Part shown: positions 17,404 through 26,696 of the stretch, piece by piece
How the letters are laid out: every line of letters starts with the position of its first letter
Position numbering within the stretch: position 1 is the first letter of the stretch
Assembly: GCF_021732705.1 (NCBI RefSeq)
Contig: NZ_JAKFUM010000008.1
Coordinates: forward strand, 1-64,000
DNA from: Nevskia sp.
GTDB taxonomy: Bacteria > Pseudomonadota > Gammaproteobacteria > Nevskiales > Nevskiaceae
Length of the DNA stretch: 64,000 nt
Direction: 5' to 3'
The notes under the pieces: generated by a model
The model's database searches: none
What the model was told of the DNA's origin: nothing
The model's input: the letters and a program-made list of their open reading frames with translations, nothing else
Program-made: the position numbers and the translations under genes

Positions 17404-18186
17404 ATGTGCCTGATCGCCTTCGCCTGGAACGCCCACCCCTCGGCCCCGCTCGTGCTCATCGCCAATCGCGATGAATTCCACGCGCGGCCCACTGCGCCGC
17501 TGGCGCCCTGGGAGGGCCTGCCGGACATTCTCGGCGGGCGTGATCTGGTCGAAGGCGGCGGCTGGCTGGCGCTCGACCGGCGCCGGCCGCGTCTTGCCGC
17601 GGTGACCAACGTCCGCGAACCGGTGCCGCCGAGCGGGCTCAAGTCCCGCGGCGGGCTGGTGCGCGAATTCCTGACCGGCGACGACCTCGCCGTCAGCTAC
17701 GCCGAGCTGCGCCGGGTCGACGGCAACGACTTCGGGCCGTTCAACCTGCTGCTGTGGGATGGCGAGGAGCTGGTCGTCGCGACCAATCGCCTGAAGCCGC
17801 GCTGGGAAACGGTGTCCCCGGGCGTGCATGGCCTGTCGAACGGCGCGTTCGACCAGCCGTGGCCGAAGACCACGCGGCTGAGCGCGGCCTTGTCCGCCTG
17901 GCTGGCGGCGAACGACCCGACGGCACCGAATCTGGATCTGGCGCCGCTGTACGCCGCGCTGGCCGACGAGCACCGCCCGGATGACGCCGCGCTGCCGAAC
18001 ACCGGCGTCGGCATCGAGCGCGAGCGCGTGCTGTCGACCGCGTTCATCCGCCTGCCCGGTTACGGCACGCGCGCCAGCCAGATCGTGATCATCGGCGCCG
18101 ATGGCCGCACGCTGTTCGCGGAACGCCGCTACGGCGAAGACGGTGGCGTGACCGGCGAGCAGCGGATCGAGTTTCAGCGCAACTAG
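17404..18186 (+). CDS. NRDE family protein (TANGO2-like)
   Basis: A 260-residue member of the NRDE/TANGO2 family, with the defining N-terminal MCLIAFAW and NRDE (20-23), then LAAVTNVREP and LSNGAFDQPWPK. Its structural class resembles Ntn hydrolases, with Cys2 as possible nucleophile. Eukaryotic relatives have been linked to heme or lipid handling, but the bacterial role is unsettled. It is convergent with the SDR gene at 18235 and divergent from the EcsC gene. Confidence 0.88.
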   Translation: MCLIAFAWNAHPSAPLVLIANRDEFHARPTAPLAPWEGLPDILGGRDLVEGGGWLALDRRRPRLAAVTNVREPVPPSGLKSRGGLVREFLTGDDLAVSYAELRRVDGNDFGPFNLLLWDGEELVVATNRLKPRWETVSPGVHGLSNGAFDQPWPKTTRLSAALSAWLAANDPTAPNLDLAPLYAALADEHRPDDAALPNTGVGIERERVLSTAFIRLPGYGTRASQIVIIGADGRTLFAERRYGEDGGVTGEQRIEFQRN

Positions 18187-18234
18187 CCGTGCCTGCACGG
18201 CGTGCCGGCCACATCGGCGCGCCGTGAGCCTGCC

Positions 18235-19005
18235 CTACGCGCCGAGCCGCAGCGCCCCATCCACCGGCAGGATCACGCCATTCAGATAGGCCGAGGCCGG
18301 CGACAGCAGGAACGCCACTGCGCGGGCGATCTCGTCCGGCTCGCCGAGGCGGCCCATCGGGATCTGCGCCAGCTCCTTGGCCTGCTGCGCCGCCGTCAGG
18401 TTGGTCGTTTCCGCCCACAGGATGTGCCCGGGCGCCACCGCATTCACGCGCACGCGTGGTGCGAGCTCCACCGCCAGCGTCTCGGTCAGCGACCACAGCG
18501 CGGCCTTCGCGGCGTTGTAGGGCGCGAAGCCGGTCCGGGCATGGCGGGCCAGCGTGTCGAGGATGTTGACCACCGCCGCGCGCTCGCCGAACAGCGGCAG
18601 GCAGGCCTGGGTCAGCAGCAGCGGCGCCTTGAAGTTCGAGGCGATCAGTTCGTCGAACAGCGCCGGGGTGATCGATCCCATCGGCGTGCGGCGATAGCCG
18701 GAGGCATTGTTGACCAGCGCGTCGAGCCGGCCCCAGTGCGCGTGCGCGTCCACCGCGAGCTGCGCCACGGCGGCATCGTCGGCCAGCTCGGCATGCAGCA
18801 CGATGGCGGAATCGGCCCGGATCGCGTTCAGGCGGGCGGCCAGCGCCGTGCCTTCATCCTGCGACTGCCGACAGTGGATGACGACATTCATCCCGGCCGC
18901 GTGCAGGCGCTCGACGATCGCCGCGCCGACGCGTCTGGCGCTGCCGGTGACCAGCGCCACGCCGGCGAGCGGCGTCAGGGCTTCCTGTGGCTGCGTGCTG
19001 GTCAT
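18235..19005 (-). CDS. Pteridine reductase-like SDR
   Basis: A 256-residue short-chain dehydrogenase whose nucleotide motif is TGSARRVG, the TGxxxRxG form of pteridine reductases and FolM, rather than the usual TGxxxGxG. The NNAS motif and the catalytic YNAAK are present. It probably reduces dihydropterins with NADPH. The ATG at 19005 starts before MTSTQPQEAL; a longer frame to 19083 runs into the divergent uppP promoter region. Confidence 0.86.
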   Translation of the reverse strand: MTSTQPQEALTPLAGVALVTGSARRVGAAIVERLHAAGMNVVIHCRQSQDEGTALAARLNAIRADSAIVLHAELADDAAVAQLAVDAHAHWGRLDALVNNASGYRRTPMGSITPALFDELIASNFKAPLLLTQACLPLFGERAAVVNILDTLARHARTGFAPYNAAKAALWSLTETLAVELAPRVRVNAVAPGHILWAETTNLTAAQQAKELAQIPMGRLGEPDEIARAVAFLLSPASAYLNGVILPVDGALRLGA

Positions 19006-19100
19006 CGTTCGTCCCGTATCCTGTGCGCCGCCCGGAGAATTCCGGAGCGCATTATCGGCCATCGCCTCGGCCTTGCCCGGCACGATGCTCGTGTCGTCCG

Positions 19101-19931
19101 ATGACCCTCCCGCTGTCCAGCCCCATCCAGACCTCGTCCGTGAACGATCTCCTGCAAGTCATCCTGCTCGGCATCATCGAAGGCATCACCGAATTCCTGC
19201 CGATCTCGTCGACCGGCCATCTGCTGATTGCCGAGCAGCTCGGTCTGGGCGCCCGCTCGGACCTGTTCAACATCGTGATCCAGGCCGGCGCGATTCTCGC
19301 GGTGACCTTCATCTACTGGTCGCGGCTGTGGTCGCTGGCGACCGGCCTCTCGCAGCCGGAAAACCGCGACTACGTGCTGAAGCTCGGCGTTGCGTTCCTG
19401 ATCACCGTGGTGCTCGGGCTGATCGTCAAGACGCTCGGCTTCAAGCTGCCGGAGGAGATCACGCCAATCGCCTGGGCCCTGATCATCGGCGGCGTCTGGA
19501 TGCTCGCGGCCGAATGGTTCGCCGGCAAGCGGCCGGACCAGACGCAGATCCTGTGGACGGTGGCGATCGTCGTCGGCATCGCGCAGGTCGTGGCCGGCGT
19601 GTTTCCGGGCACTTCGCGCTCGGCCTCGACCATCTTTGCGGCGATGCTGATCGGCGGCGCCAGTCGCGCGGCGGCCACCGAATTCGCGTTCCTCGTCGGC
19701 ATCCCGACGATGTACGCGGCCAGCGCCTACGAGCTGTACGGCGAGCTGAAGGCGGGAGGCGGCAGCGAGAACTGGGGCAATGTCGCCGTCGGCTTCGGGG
19801 TGTCGGCCGTCGTCGCGTTCGTCGCGGTGAAATGGCTGCTGCGCTACATCCAGACCCACCGCTTCACCGCGTTCGCGGTCTACCGCATCGCGCTCGGTGC
19901 CGCCCTGCTCGGCTGGGTGGCGACGCGCTGA
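19101..19931 (+). CDS. uppP: Undecaprenyl-diphosphatase
   Basis: Membrane enzyme that recycles undecaprenyl pyrophosphate to the monophosphate lipid carrier for wall synthesis and confers bacitracin tolerance. The 276-residue protein has both signatures, EGITEFLPISSTGH near the N-terminus and PGTSRS in the middle, plus about eight membrane helices. A GTG at 19140 is an alternative start. It is divergent from the pteridine reductase-like gene. Confidence 0.96.
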   Translation: MTLPLSSPIQTSSVNDLLQVILLGIIEGITEFLPISSTGHLLIAEQLGLGARSDLFNIVIQAGAILAVTFIYWSRLWSLATGLSQPENRDYVLKLGVAFLITVVLGLIVKTLGFKLPEEITPIAWALIIGGVWMLAAEWFAGKRPDQTQILWTVAIVVGIAQVVAGVFPGTSRSASTIFAAMLIGGASRAAATEFAFLVGIPTMYAASAYELYGELKAGGGSENWGNVAVGFGVSAVVAFVAVKWLLRYIQTHRFTAFAVYRIALGAALLGWVATR

Positions 19932-19948
19932 GCTGCTGCCGTCGAGCG

Positions 19949-20860
19949 CTAGGGCTTGACCGGCAGCCGCACCAGCGGCGCGTTCAGCCCTTCGCTGGAG
20001 ACGAACAGCGACAGCCCGTCCGGCGCGAACGTGCCGGCCTCGGCCTGTTTCAGGTGGCCGTAGGCAAGCGCTTCCGGCGTCTGGTTCAGGGTCTCGACCC
20101 ACGACCGCCCCGGCGCGCGCCGATACAGCAGCACGTCCTTGTAGGTGACGACGAGTACCCGGCCGCCATCCGGCGACAGGTCCAGCGCCGTCGGCTGGCC
20201 GAAGAACGCGCCGATGCCCGGATGCAGGATCTGATCGAGCGGCGAGCGCCGTGGAATGCTGCGGACCTCGCCGAGCAGCTCGGGCGTGGCGACACCGACC
20301 GGCGGCGTCGCGGTCGGCAGCGGCAGGCGGTACAGGCGCTGCGGGTACTCGCGCTTGGTCAGCAGGATCACCGCGTGATCCACCGGATCGACGGTGATCG
20401 ATTCGCAGTCGCGCGGGCCATCGGCATAGTGGAAATCGAGCTGCCACAGCAGCTTGGCGTCGCCGCTCCGGCCGGGATCGGTCACCGCGTACAGGGTCAC
20501 GGCGACCCGGTTGGCCTTGTTGTCGCCGACATCGGCGATCAGCAGCGCCGGCTTGCCGTTCCAGTCGAACGCGGCGATGTCTTCCCAGTCGATCGCGCTG
20601 ATGCCGGGGATGCGCGTGCTGCCGAGATCTTCGCCATCGAAGCCGATGCGGTACAGCACCGCGCCGTCGCCACTGTCGTTATGGCCCCACAGCACGGTCG
20701 GATCGGCGCGGGAGACGGTCAGGCCGCTCAGTTCGTCAACCGCCGCGCCCTGCAGCGTCGCCACCGTCGCGCCTGCACCGGGCTGGGACAGCAGCGCACA
20801 GGAATTGAGCAGCAGCACGGCACCGAGCACGACACGCGGCAGCAGGCGAAGCATCATCAA
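19949..20860 (-). CDS. Putative lipoprotein with beta-propeller-like repeats, function unknown
   Basis: A 303-residue protein with a signal peptide ending in a lipobox-like LLLNSC (Cys21), so probably a lipoprotein. The mature part has recurring strands of the form VLWGHNDSGDGAVLYRI, PALLIADVGDNKANR and RVLVVTYKDVLLYRR, which suggest a six- or seven-bladed propeller. The DSGD and DVGDN loops are acidic and might bind calcium. No catalytic motif was recognised. It is convergent with uppP. Confidence 0.65.
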   Translation of the reverse strand: MMMLRLLPRVVLGAVLLLNSCALLSQPGAGATVATLQGAAVDELSGLTVSRADPTVLWGHNDSGDGAVLYRIGFDGEDLGSTRIPGISAIDWEDIAAFDWNGKPALLIADVGDNKANRVAVTLYAVTDPGRSGDAKLLWQLDFHYADGPRDCESITVDPVDHAVILLTKREYPQRLYRLPLPTATPPVGVATPELLGEVRSIPRRSPLDQILHPGIGAFFGQPTALDLSPDGGRVLVVTYKDVLLYRRAPGRSWVETLNQTPEALAYGHLKQAEAGTFAPDGLSLFVSSEGLNAPLVRLPVKP

Positions 20861-20985
20861 AAGGCTCGAACGGTGGAAGCGGCGGGGAAACGGATCAGTG
20901 AGGCGATGGCAAAGGCGTTGGCGATGGCGATGGCGCGCCGCGCACGGCGAGCATCATAACGGCGACCTGCCGTGGCATCGCCAGA

Positions 20986-21012
20986 CACAAAAAACCCGGC
21001 CGGAGCCGGGTT
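20986..21012 (-). terminator. Rho-independent terminator with no obvious upstream gene
   Basis: On the minus strand AACCCGGC and GCCGGGTT form an 8-bp stem with loop TCCG, followed by a T6 run (TTTTTTGTG). It would stop leftward transcription, yet the only leftward gene nearby (lipoprotein, starting 20860) begins after it, and the next gene to the right (21144) reads the other way. It may end a short unannotated transcript from 21013-21143, or shield the lipoprotein gene. Confidence 0.75.
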
Positions 21013-21143
21013 AAGTCGAGAAGAGACAGTGTGATTAAAGCAAGATATCTGCCAACTGTTGCCGGGCGATGACGCGAAGGCCGCGCAAGCTGCCTCCAGA
21101 CCCAAAGCCAAGCCGCTGCCGCCCTCCCGATCAGGACCCGACC

Positions 21144-21827
21144 ATGCGCATCCACTGGCTGCAACACGCTGATTTCGAAGACCTTGGCTGCATCGGGCCG
21201 TGGCTCGCCGCGCGTGGTCACGCGGTGACCGGCCACCGCCTGTATGCCGGCGAGCCCGTGCCGGAGGTCTCCGAATTCGACGCCCTGATCGTCATGGGCG
21301 GGCCGATGAACATCTACGAACACGACGCGCACCCATGGCTGCGCGCCGAAAAGGCGTTGATCCGCACCGCGATCGACGCCGGATGCCGCGTGCTCGGCAT
21401 CTGTCTGGGCTCGCAGCTGATCGCCGATGCGCTCGGCGGCGCGGTGACGCGCAACGCCGAGCCGGAAATCGGCTGGCACGCGCTCGATCTGACCGCCGAA
21501 GGCCGCGCGCACCCGCTGTTCGCCGACCTGCCGGCGCGCTTCACCGGCTTTCACTGGCATGGCGACACCTACGCGCTGCCGCCAGGCGCGGTCTGTCTGG
21601 CCACGAGCGAGGCCTGCGCGCAGCAGGCGTTCGCCTGGGACGGCAGCCGCGTGCTCGGCCTGCAGTTCCATCTGGAAGTGACGCAGGCCAACGCCGAGGA
21701 ATGGTTCCGGCACGAGGCGGTGTCGCCGTCGCGCTACGTCCAGACGCCGGCGGCGATCCTCGGCAGAACGGCCGCGTTCGCGCTGAACAACGACGCGATG
21801 TGCCGGATTTTGCAGCGGTTTTTCTGA
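21144..21827 (+). CDS. Class I glutamine amidotransferase-like protein
   Basis: A 227-residue stand-alone GATase domain of the GMP synthase-like group. The nucleophile lies in GICLGSQLIADALGG (C87) and the His/Glu pair in LQFHLEVT (H176, E178), so the triad is complete. Such proteins hydrolyse glutamine or gamma-glutamyl bonds; the acceptor is unknown. It is convergent with the iron-uptake operon to its right. Confidence 0.88.
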   Translation: MRIHWLQHADFEDLGCIGPWLAARGHAVTGHRLYAGEPVPEVSEFDALIVMGGPMNIYEHDAHPWLRAEKALIRTAIDAGCRVLGICLGSQLIADALGGAVTRNAEPEIGWHALDLTAEGRAHPLFADLPARFTGFHWHGDTYALPPGAVCLATSEACAQQAFAWDGSRVLGLQFHLEVTQANAEEWFRHEAVSPSRYVQTPAAILGRTAAFALNNDAMCRILQRFF

Positions 21828-21837
21828 CGCCGACGGG

Positions 21838-22521
21838 TCAGGTCGTGGCCCACATCCGCATCAGGTTGTGGTAGCAGCCGGTCAGCCGCGCCAGCTCCGC
21901 GCTTTCGCCATGGCGGGCACGCAGCGCGAGGATCGACATGTCCAGCTCGTACAGCAGGCGGCGGCGCTCGTCCTCGTGAACCATGCTTTCGACCCAGAAA
22001 TACGAGGCCAGCCGCACGCCGCGGGTCACCGGCTGCACCCGGTGCAGGTTCGCGGCCGGGTACAGGATCGCATCGCCGGCGCGCAGCTTGATCGACTGCG
22101 TGCCGTAGTGATCCTCGATCACCAGCTCGCCGCCTTCGTACTCGCGCGGGTCGCTCAGGAAGATCGTCACGGCGATGTCGGCGCGCACCTGCGTGCCGGT
22201 CGGCGCCCAGGTCCTGAGCGCGGTGTCGACATGGTTGTCGAACTGGTTGGCCACCGTGTCGTAGCGATTGAACAGCGGCGGGAAGATCTTCTTCGGCAGT
22301 GCGCCGGTGAAGAACATGACGCTCTGGCCGAGGCTGTCCAGCACCATCGCCCGCGCTGCGCGCGCCGCCTTGCCGTCTTCCGGAAGCTGCCGATTGAGCC
22401 GCGCCGGCACGCCGGGCAGCGCGCCGACCGGGCGCTGTTCGCTCCAGTCCGCCTGCTCGATCACCGAGCGGATGCGGGTCACGACAGGGGCGGGCAGCAC
22501 TTCGGGCACCTTCAGCAGCAT
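21838..22521 (-). CDS. PKHD-type Fe(II)/2-oxoglutarate hydroxylase (PiuC-like), copy 1
   Basis: A 227-residue 2OG dioxygenase of the PiuC/YbiX family, usually linked to catecholate siderophore receptors. The iron ligands H97-x-D99 (NHVDTALR) and H160 (LHRVQPVTRG) are present, with the 2OG-binding Arg shortly after. The ATG at 22521 follows GGAG by 9 bases. It is the last gene of the leftward operon and a clear paralogue of the protein at 23353-24039 (shared LFNRYD, FLSDP, GGELVIED, YPA, LHRV, PVTRG), lying 117 bases after the PepSY gene. Confidence 0.9.
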   Translation of the reverse strand: MLLKVPEVLPAPVVTRIRSVIEQADWSEQRPVGALPGVPARLNRQLPEDGKAARAARAMVLDSLGQSVMFFTGALPKKIFPPLFNRYDTVANQFDNHVDTALRTWAPTGTQVRADIAVTIFLSDPREYEGGELVIEDHYGTQSIKLRAGDAILYPAANLHRVQPVTRGVRLASYFWVESMVHEDERRRLLYELDMSILALRARHGESAELARLTGCYHNLMRMWATT

Positions 22522-22638
22522 CGCGATCTCCAGCGGTCGGGTGCGCATTAGGCATCAGATGCACGCAGCCTGATAGCCGGTAGAAATCACCGACTGTGCG
22601 GCAGCACACGCCGCCAACCGCCCGCGACGGCGGCTGCC

Positions 22639-23307
22639 TCAGAACGCCGACGCGCCGATCACCAGCGCCACCAGCAGCGAAGTCCCGCCGATCACCGCGC
22701 CCACGGTGCGCCGCCGGTTGGTCAGCGTCCACAGCGCCACGCCGCTCAGCGACAGCAGCAGGATGCTGCCGGCCAGCGTGTCGATCAGCAGCACCCAGCC
22801 GACGCCGAGGCCCACGCCCTTGTGCAGGTTGTTCAAGGTGGCGAAGACGTTGTTGCTGCCGCGCTTGACGCTGACGAAACCGTTGCCGACCCAGTATTCG
22901 GCCTGCACCGAGGCCGCCGGCGTGACGAAGCCGACGGTCCAGCGCGCCGGCTGCACCACCGGCTGATCGCCCCAGATCACCTCGCGACCCGGTTCGGCAC
23001 GGACGCGGCCGGCTTCGCGATCGAGCTTCAGCTCGCCCTGCAGCCACGCCGCCAGCGCTTTCGGGTTGTCCGGGCGCTCGGCCGGCAAGGCCAGCTGCAC
23101 GGTGTCTTCCTGCGTGTGCGCCGCCGGAATCTTCAGCACGTTGCGGTGATTCAGCAGGATGCCGCTGACCCCGAACAGCAGGCCGAGTGCGGCGCCCCAC
23201 AGGCCGATCCAACCGTGGGCGGTGCGCAGGAAACGGACGGCGCGGGCGCGGCGATAGGCGGCCGGGGCCGCGGCGGCGGGGGTGGCGGAAGCGGTGGCGG
23301 TGCTCAT
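22639..23307 (-). CDS. PepSY-associated membrane protein
   Basis: A 222-residue membrane protein with an N-terminal helix (about 29-52, HGWIGLWGAALGLLFGVSG), a periplasmic PepSY-like domain, and two C-terminal helices around LNNLHKGVGLGVGWVLL. The conserved histidines (HGW, NHR, LHKG) resemble heme- or electron-transfer sites of PiuB/FoxB-type proteins that reduce ferric siderophores at the inner membrane. Its place between two hydroxylase genes after a TonB receptor supports a role in iron release, by inference. Confidence 0.82.
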   Translation of the reverse strand: MSTATASATPAAAAPAAYRRARAVRFLRTAHGWIGLWGAALGLLFGVSGILLNHRNVLKIPAAHTQEDTVQLALPAERPDNPKALAAWLQGELKLDREAGRVRAEPGREVIWGDQPVVQPARWTVGFVTPAASVQAEYWVGNGFVSVKRGSNNVFATLNNLHKGVGLGVGWVLLIDTLAGSILLLSLSGVALWTLTNRRRTVGAVIGGTSLLVALVIGASAF

Positions 23308-23352
23308 GTCGGGTTCGCGGGAAGGAGGTTTAACGTGTTGTGAAACGGCCGG

Positions 23353-24039
23353 TCAGGGATGCGACCACATCCGCAGCAGGTTGTGATAACTGCCGGTCAG
23401 CGCGGTCACGGCGGCGGCATCACCCCCGGTGGCGACCAGACGCTGGATCGCCTGATCGAGGTCGAACAGCACGGTGCGCTGGCCATCGTCGGCGACGAGG
23501 CTCTGCACCCAGAAGAAGCTCGCGAGCCGCTGGCCTCGGGTGACCGGCGTCACCCGGTGCAGGCTCGATGCCGGATACAGCACGGCATCGCCCGCCGGCA
23601 GCTTCACGCTTTGCGCGCCGTAACGGTCCTCGATCAGCAGTTCGCCACCGTCGTAGCGGTCCGGATCGCTCAGGAACACGGTCAGCGACAGGTCGGTGCG
23701 CAGTTTCCGCGCCGTGCCCGGCAGCAGGCGCACGGCGTTGTCGATGTGCTGGCCGAAGGCCATGCCGCCGTCGTAGCGATTGAACAGCGGCGGGTAGACG
23801 TGATTCGGCAGCGCGGCGCTGATGAACAGCGCATGGCGCTCGAACGCGGCCAGCACCAGATCGCCCAGGCGCTGCGCCGTCTCGGAGTTTTCGGCGATCT
23901 GCAGGTTGTGCTTGACCGCCGCGCCCTGCCGCCCGGCCGTCGCACGGCCGTCCACCCAGTCGCTGCCGGCGTCGGCCAGCCCCTGCCGCAGGCTGGCCAA
24001 GGTGGCTGCATCAATCGCCTTCGGAATCCGGACGAGCAT
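23353..24039 (-). CDS. PKHD-type Fe(II)/2-oxoglutarate hydroxylase (PiuC-like), copy 2
   Basis: A 228-residue PiuC-family dioxygenase with H98-x-D100 (GQHIDNAV) and H161 (LHRVTPVTRG). Its start codon overlaps the stop of the TonB receptor gene (TGATG), so the two are translationally coupled. Compared with its paralogue at 21838-22521 it keeps all metal ligands but differs in the segment before the first His, where a substrate pocket would be expected. That is compatible with different substrates. Confidence 0.92.
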   Translation of the reverse strand: MLVRIPKAIDAATLASLRQGLADAGSDWVDGRATAGRQGAAVKHNLQIAENSETAQRLGDLVLAAFERHALFISAALPNHVYPPLFNRYDGGMAFGQHIDNAVRLLPGTARKLRTDLSLTVFLSDPDRYDGGELLIEDRYGAQSVKLPAGDAVLYPASSLHRVTPVTRGQRLASFFWVQSLVADDGQRTVLFDLDQAIQRLVATGGDAAAVTALTGSYHNLLRMWSHP

Positions 24040-26300
24040 CAGAACCGCACGCCGACGGTGGCGACCACGGTGCGACCGCGGCCGGGCACGGCGCGGCCGT
24101 TTTCGGAGGCGATGATCGCGTCGAGGTAGGCGGAATCGAGCAGGTTCTGCACGTTCAGGCGCAGGTCGAACGTCGGCCGCAGCCAGGCCACGGTCAGGTC
24201 GCAGCGGGTGTAGGCATCGACCTGCGTCGTGTTCGCCGTAGTGACGTAGCGCGGGCCGACGTAATAGACGCCGCCGCCGGTTTCGACCTGCCCGCCGTAG
24301 ATCTCGCCGACGCGATAGGTCGTGAACAGCGACGCAGCGTTGCGCGGCGTGTTCGGCAGGCGGTTGCCTTCGAAGCTAATGCGCGCGGCTCCGGTGCCGC
24401 TGCCATCGAGGGTATCGACCAGTTCGCTGTCGAGGAAGGTGTAGCCGCCGATGATCTGCAGCGCGTGGGTGACGCGGCCGACGGCGCTCACCTCGAAGCC
24501 GCGCACCTGGGTGCGGCCATCGAGGCGCACGGTGTTGGTCACCGGGTCCGTCGTGCGGGCATCGGTCCTGTCGATCAGGAAGGCGGCAGCGCTCAGGCTC
24601 AGGGTGTTGTTCAGCAGATCGAGCTTGGTGCCGAGCTCGTACGAGCGATTGCGTTCCGGGCCGACCAGCGCCTGCGCCGCCGAAATCGTCACCGCTTCGG
24701 CACTCGGGTTGAACGAGGTGCCGTAGGACACGTAGCTGCTGATCCAGTCGACCGGCTGCCAGATCAGCCCGCCACGGACGCTAGTGGCGGTATCGGTGCG
24801 CTCGAACACGGTGCGCGCGCCGGTGGCGACGGTCAGCGCGTTGGAGTGCGCCTGGTAACGGTCGTACCGGATGCCGGCCACGGCCTTGAATGTCGGCGTC
24901 AGGGTGACGGCGTCGTTGACGTAGATCGCCAGCGTGTCGCCGACGCCGCGGGTATCGGTGGTCGCGGTGCGCGTGGTGCCGTCTGCCGTCGGGCCGGGCG
25001 TGAAGTTGCCGAGCGAATCGGTCTGGCGCGGGCTGGTGGCGAAGTTCCGGGCCCGCGTGCGGTCTTGCCCGACTTCGCCGCCGAAGACGAGGCTGTGACG
25101 GAACGGGCCGGTATCGAACGACGCCAGCAGGTCCAGCTGGTCGTACAGCGAGTAGTCGTCGACCAGACGATCGCGCCGGTCGGACTGCACGGTGACCTGG
25201 TCCAGCGGCGTGCCGGGCGGCGATACCGGGCACGGCGCGGCCGCGGTGTTGAACGCCGCCGTGCAGACGCGGTACGGCGTCGGCCGCGCCTCGACATGGG
25301 TGTCCTGCACGATCACCTGGTTGCGCAGCGCCAGATTGCCGTTGAAGCGCTGATCCCAGCGGGCGCGAACGACGTTGGCGTCCTGATCGAAGTAATCGTC
25401 GGTATCGCCGTAGAAGCGGTTGCGCGAGACATCCGCGACCCGGCCGAACGCGAACGGCAGACCGTAGTCCGGGATGTCGGCATTGCGCTGCACCAGCGCG
25501 CTGATGGTGAATTCGCTGGCCTCGCCGATGCCGAAGCGCAGCGATGGCGCGAGGCCGAAGTCCCTGGCATCGACCACGTCGCGGGTCGAGCCGATGTCCT
25601 GCGCGAACGCGTTCAGACGCACGGCGGCGTGGTCGCTCAGCGGCTGGTTCAGGTCGATCGTGGTGCGATACCAGTCGTCGGTGCCGATCGAACCGGTGAC
25701 CGAGCGCGCGGCCTTCAGGCTCGGCAGCTTGGTCACCTGGTTGATCACGCCGCCGGTCGAGCCGCGGCCGAAGAACAGCGATGACGGGCCTTTCAGCACT
25801 TCGATGCTGTCGAGCTCGAAGGTGTCGCGCCGGTACTGTGCGCGGTCGCGGGCGCCATCCAGAAAGATGTCGGTACGTGCCGTGAAACCGCGCAGGTTGA
25901 CGTTGTCGCCGATCTGCCCGCCTTCGCCGGCACTGAGCGTGATGCCCGGCACGTTGCGCAGCGCATCGGTCAGGTTGGTGGCGTTCTGGGCATCGAGCAC
26001 GGCGCGGTTGATCACGGTGACGCTCTGCGGAATGTCGCGCAGCGCAGTGTCGGTCTTCGCCCCCACGCTCGACGTGCCCGGCTTGAAATCGCCGGCTCGG
26101 GTGCCGTGCACCTGCACTTCGTCCAGTTCGACCGAGGCAGCAGCGGCGACCTCCGTCGGTTCGGCCGGTGCGGCCGGCTCGGCGCCGTACGCGGCGCCGC
26201 AGCCGAGCATCAGCACGGCGAGGGCAATCGGGGTTCGCGGCAGCGAGGCCAGACCGCGGGCAGCGTCGACAGCATCCACAGCATTCGTTGCGAGGCGCAC
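24039..26300 (-). CDS. TonB-dependent siderophore receptor (Fiu/FpvA-like)
   Basis: A 753-residue outer membrane receptor with signal sequence (PIALAVLMLGCGAAYGAEP), plug domain (SVTVINRAVLDAQNATNLTD, LRNVPGITLSAGEGG, FLDGARDRAQYRRDTFELD, GRGSTGGVINQVTKLP) and barrel ending in VGVRF. The plug motifs are those of catecholate or hydroxamate siderophore receptors. A GTG at 26300 is the only start giving the full signal region and has a poor Shine-Dalgarno, so the exact start is uncertain. It is preceded by hemP and coupled to a PiuC-like hydroxylase. Confidence 0.92.
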   Translation of the reverse strand: MRLATNAVDAVDAARGLASLPRTPIALAVLMLGCGAAYGAEPAAPAEPTEVAAAASVELDEVQVHGTRAGDFKPGTSSVGAKTDTALRDIPQSVTVINRAVLDAQNATNLTDALRNVPGITLSAGEGGQIGDNVNLRGFTARTDIFLDGARDRAQYRRDTFELDSIEVLKGPSSLFFGRGSTGGVINQVTKLPSLKAARSVTGSIGTDDWYRTTIDLNQPLSDHAAVRLNAFAQDIGSTRDVVDARDFGLAPSLRFGIGEASEFTISALVQRNADIPDYGLPFAFGRVADVSRNRFYGDTDDYFDQDANVVRARWDQRFNGNLALRNQVIVQDTHVEARPTPYRVCTAAFNTAAAPCPVSPPGTPLDQVTVQSDRRDRLVDDYSLYDQLDLLASFDTGPFRHSLVFGGEVGQDRTRARNFATSPRQTDSLGNFTPGPTADGTTRTATTDTRGVGDTLAIYVNDAVTLTPTFKAVAGIRYDRYQAHSNALTVATGARTVFERTDTATSVRGGLIWQPVDWISSYVSYGTSFNPSAEAVTISAAQALVGPERNRSYELGTKLDLLNNTLSLSAAAFLIDRTDARTTDPVTNTVRLDGRTQVRGFEVSAVGRVTHALQIIGGYTFLDSELVDTLDGSGTGAARISFEGNRLPNTPRNAASLFTTYRVGEIYGGQVETGGGVYYVGPRYVTTANTTQVDAYTRCDLTVAWLRPTFDLRLNVQNLLDSAYLDAIIASENGRAVPGRGRTVVATVGVRF

Positions 26301-26433
26301 TCCATGGGATTCGGATCGGGGTCGCGCGATGGCACGAGGCGCATCGGCGAATGGCTGGCGATCCGGCTGGGCGGAGTGGCTGGCTGGGTCTGCAACGCCG
26401 GCCGGGCATTCAGCCCGGCCGGATGACGCGGTA

Positions 26434-26640
26434 CTACTTGGTCAGCAGCAGCTTGCCGGCCCGCGTGACCTGCAGCAGGTAACGCTCGCCCTGATGGACG
26501 ATCGTCAGCCGCCGCGAGCGGGCGAACAGGCGACGGCTGTCGAGTTCGTCGATCGCCGCCGGACCGGCATCACCGTGCTGCACGGCAGCGGCCGCCATCG
26601 GGAGCGTGGGGGTCGGCATCGGGGAGCGAAGCGCAGTCAT
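26434..26640 (-). CDS. hemP: Hemin uptake protein HemP
   Basis: A 68-residue HemP-family protein. The C-terminal half carries the signature HQGERYLLQVTRAGKLLLTK (49-68), and the N-terminal 25 residues are low complexity. HemP genes usually precede heme or siderophore receptors; in some betaproteobacteria the protein is reported to activate heme-uptake genes. It sits 38 bases after a Fur-box-like site and 133 bases ahead of the TonB receptor gene, so it probably heads this operon. Confidence 0.92.
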   Translation of the reverse strand: MTALRSPMPTPTLPMAAAAVQHGDAGPAAIDELDSRRLFARSRRLTIVHQGERYLLQVTRAGKLLLTK

Positions 26641-26677
26641 CGGGGCGTCTCCAGATTCGTCGAGGCCCCAATTTATT

Positions 26678-26696
26678 GCGAACGCTTCTCATTTGC
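26678..26696. promoter_or_regulatory. Fur-box-like site ahead of hemP
   Basis: GCGAACGCTTCTCATTTGC fits a degenerate Fur box and shares GAACGnTTCTCATTTGC with the site upstream of the TonB receptor gene at 8.7 kb. It lies in a short AT-rich stretch 38 bases before the hemP start, a suitable place for iron-dependent repression of the operon from hemP to the last hydroxylase. Confidence 0.65.

Noticed and set aside
20857-21111. 84-codon minus-strand open frame upstream of the lipoprotein gene
   Set aside because: It runs across the terminator hairpin at 20986-21012 and has no recognisable protein features.
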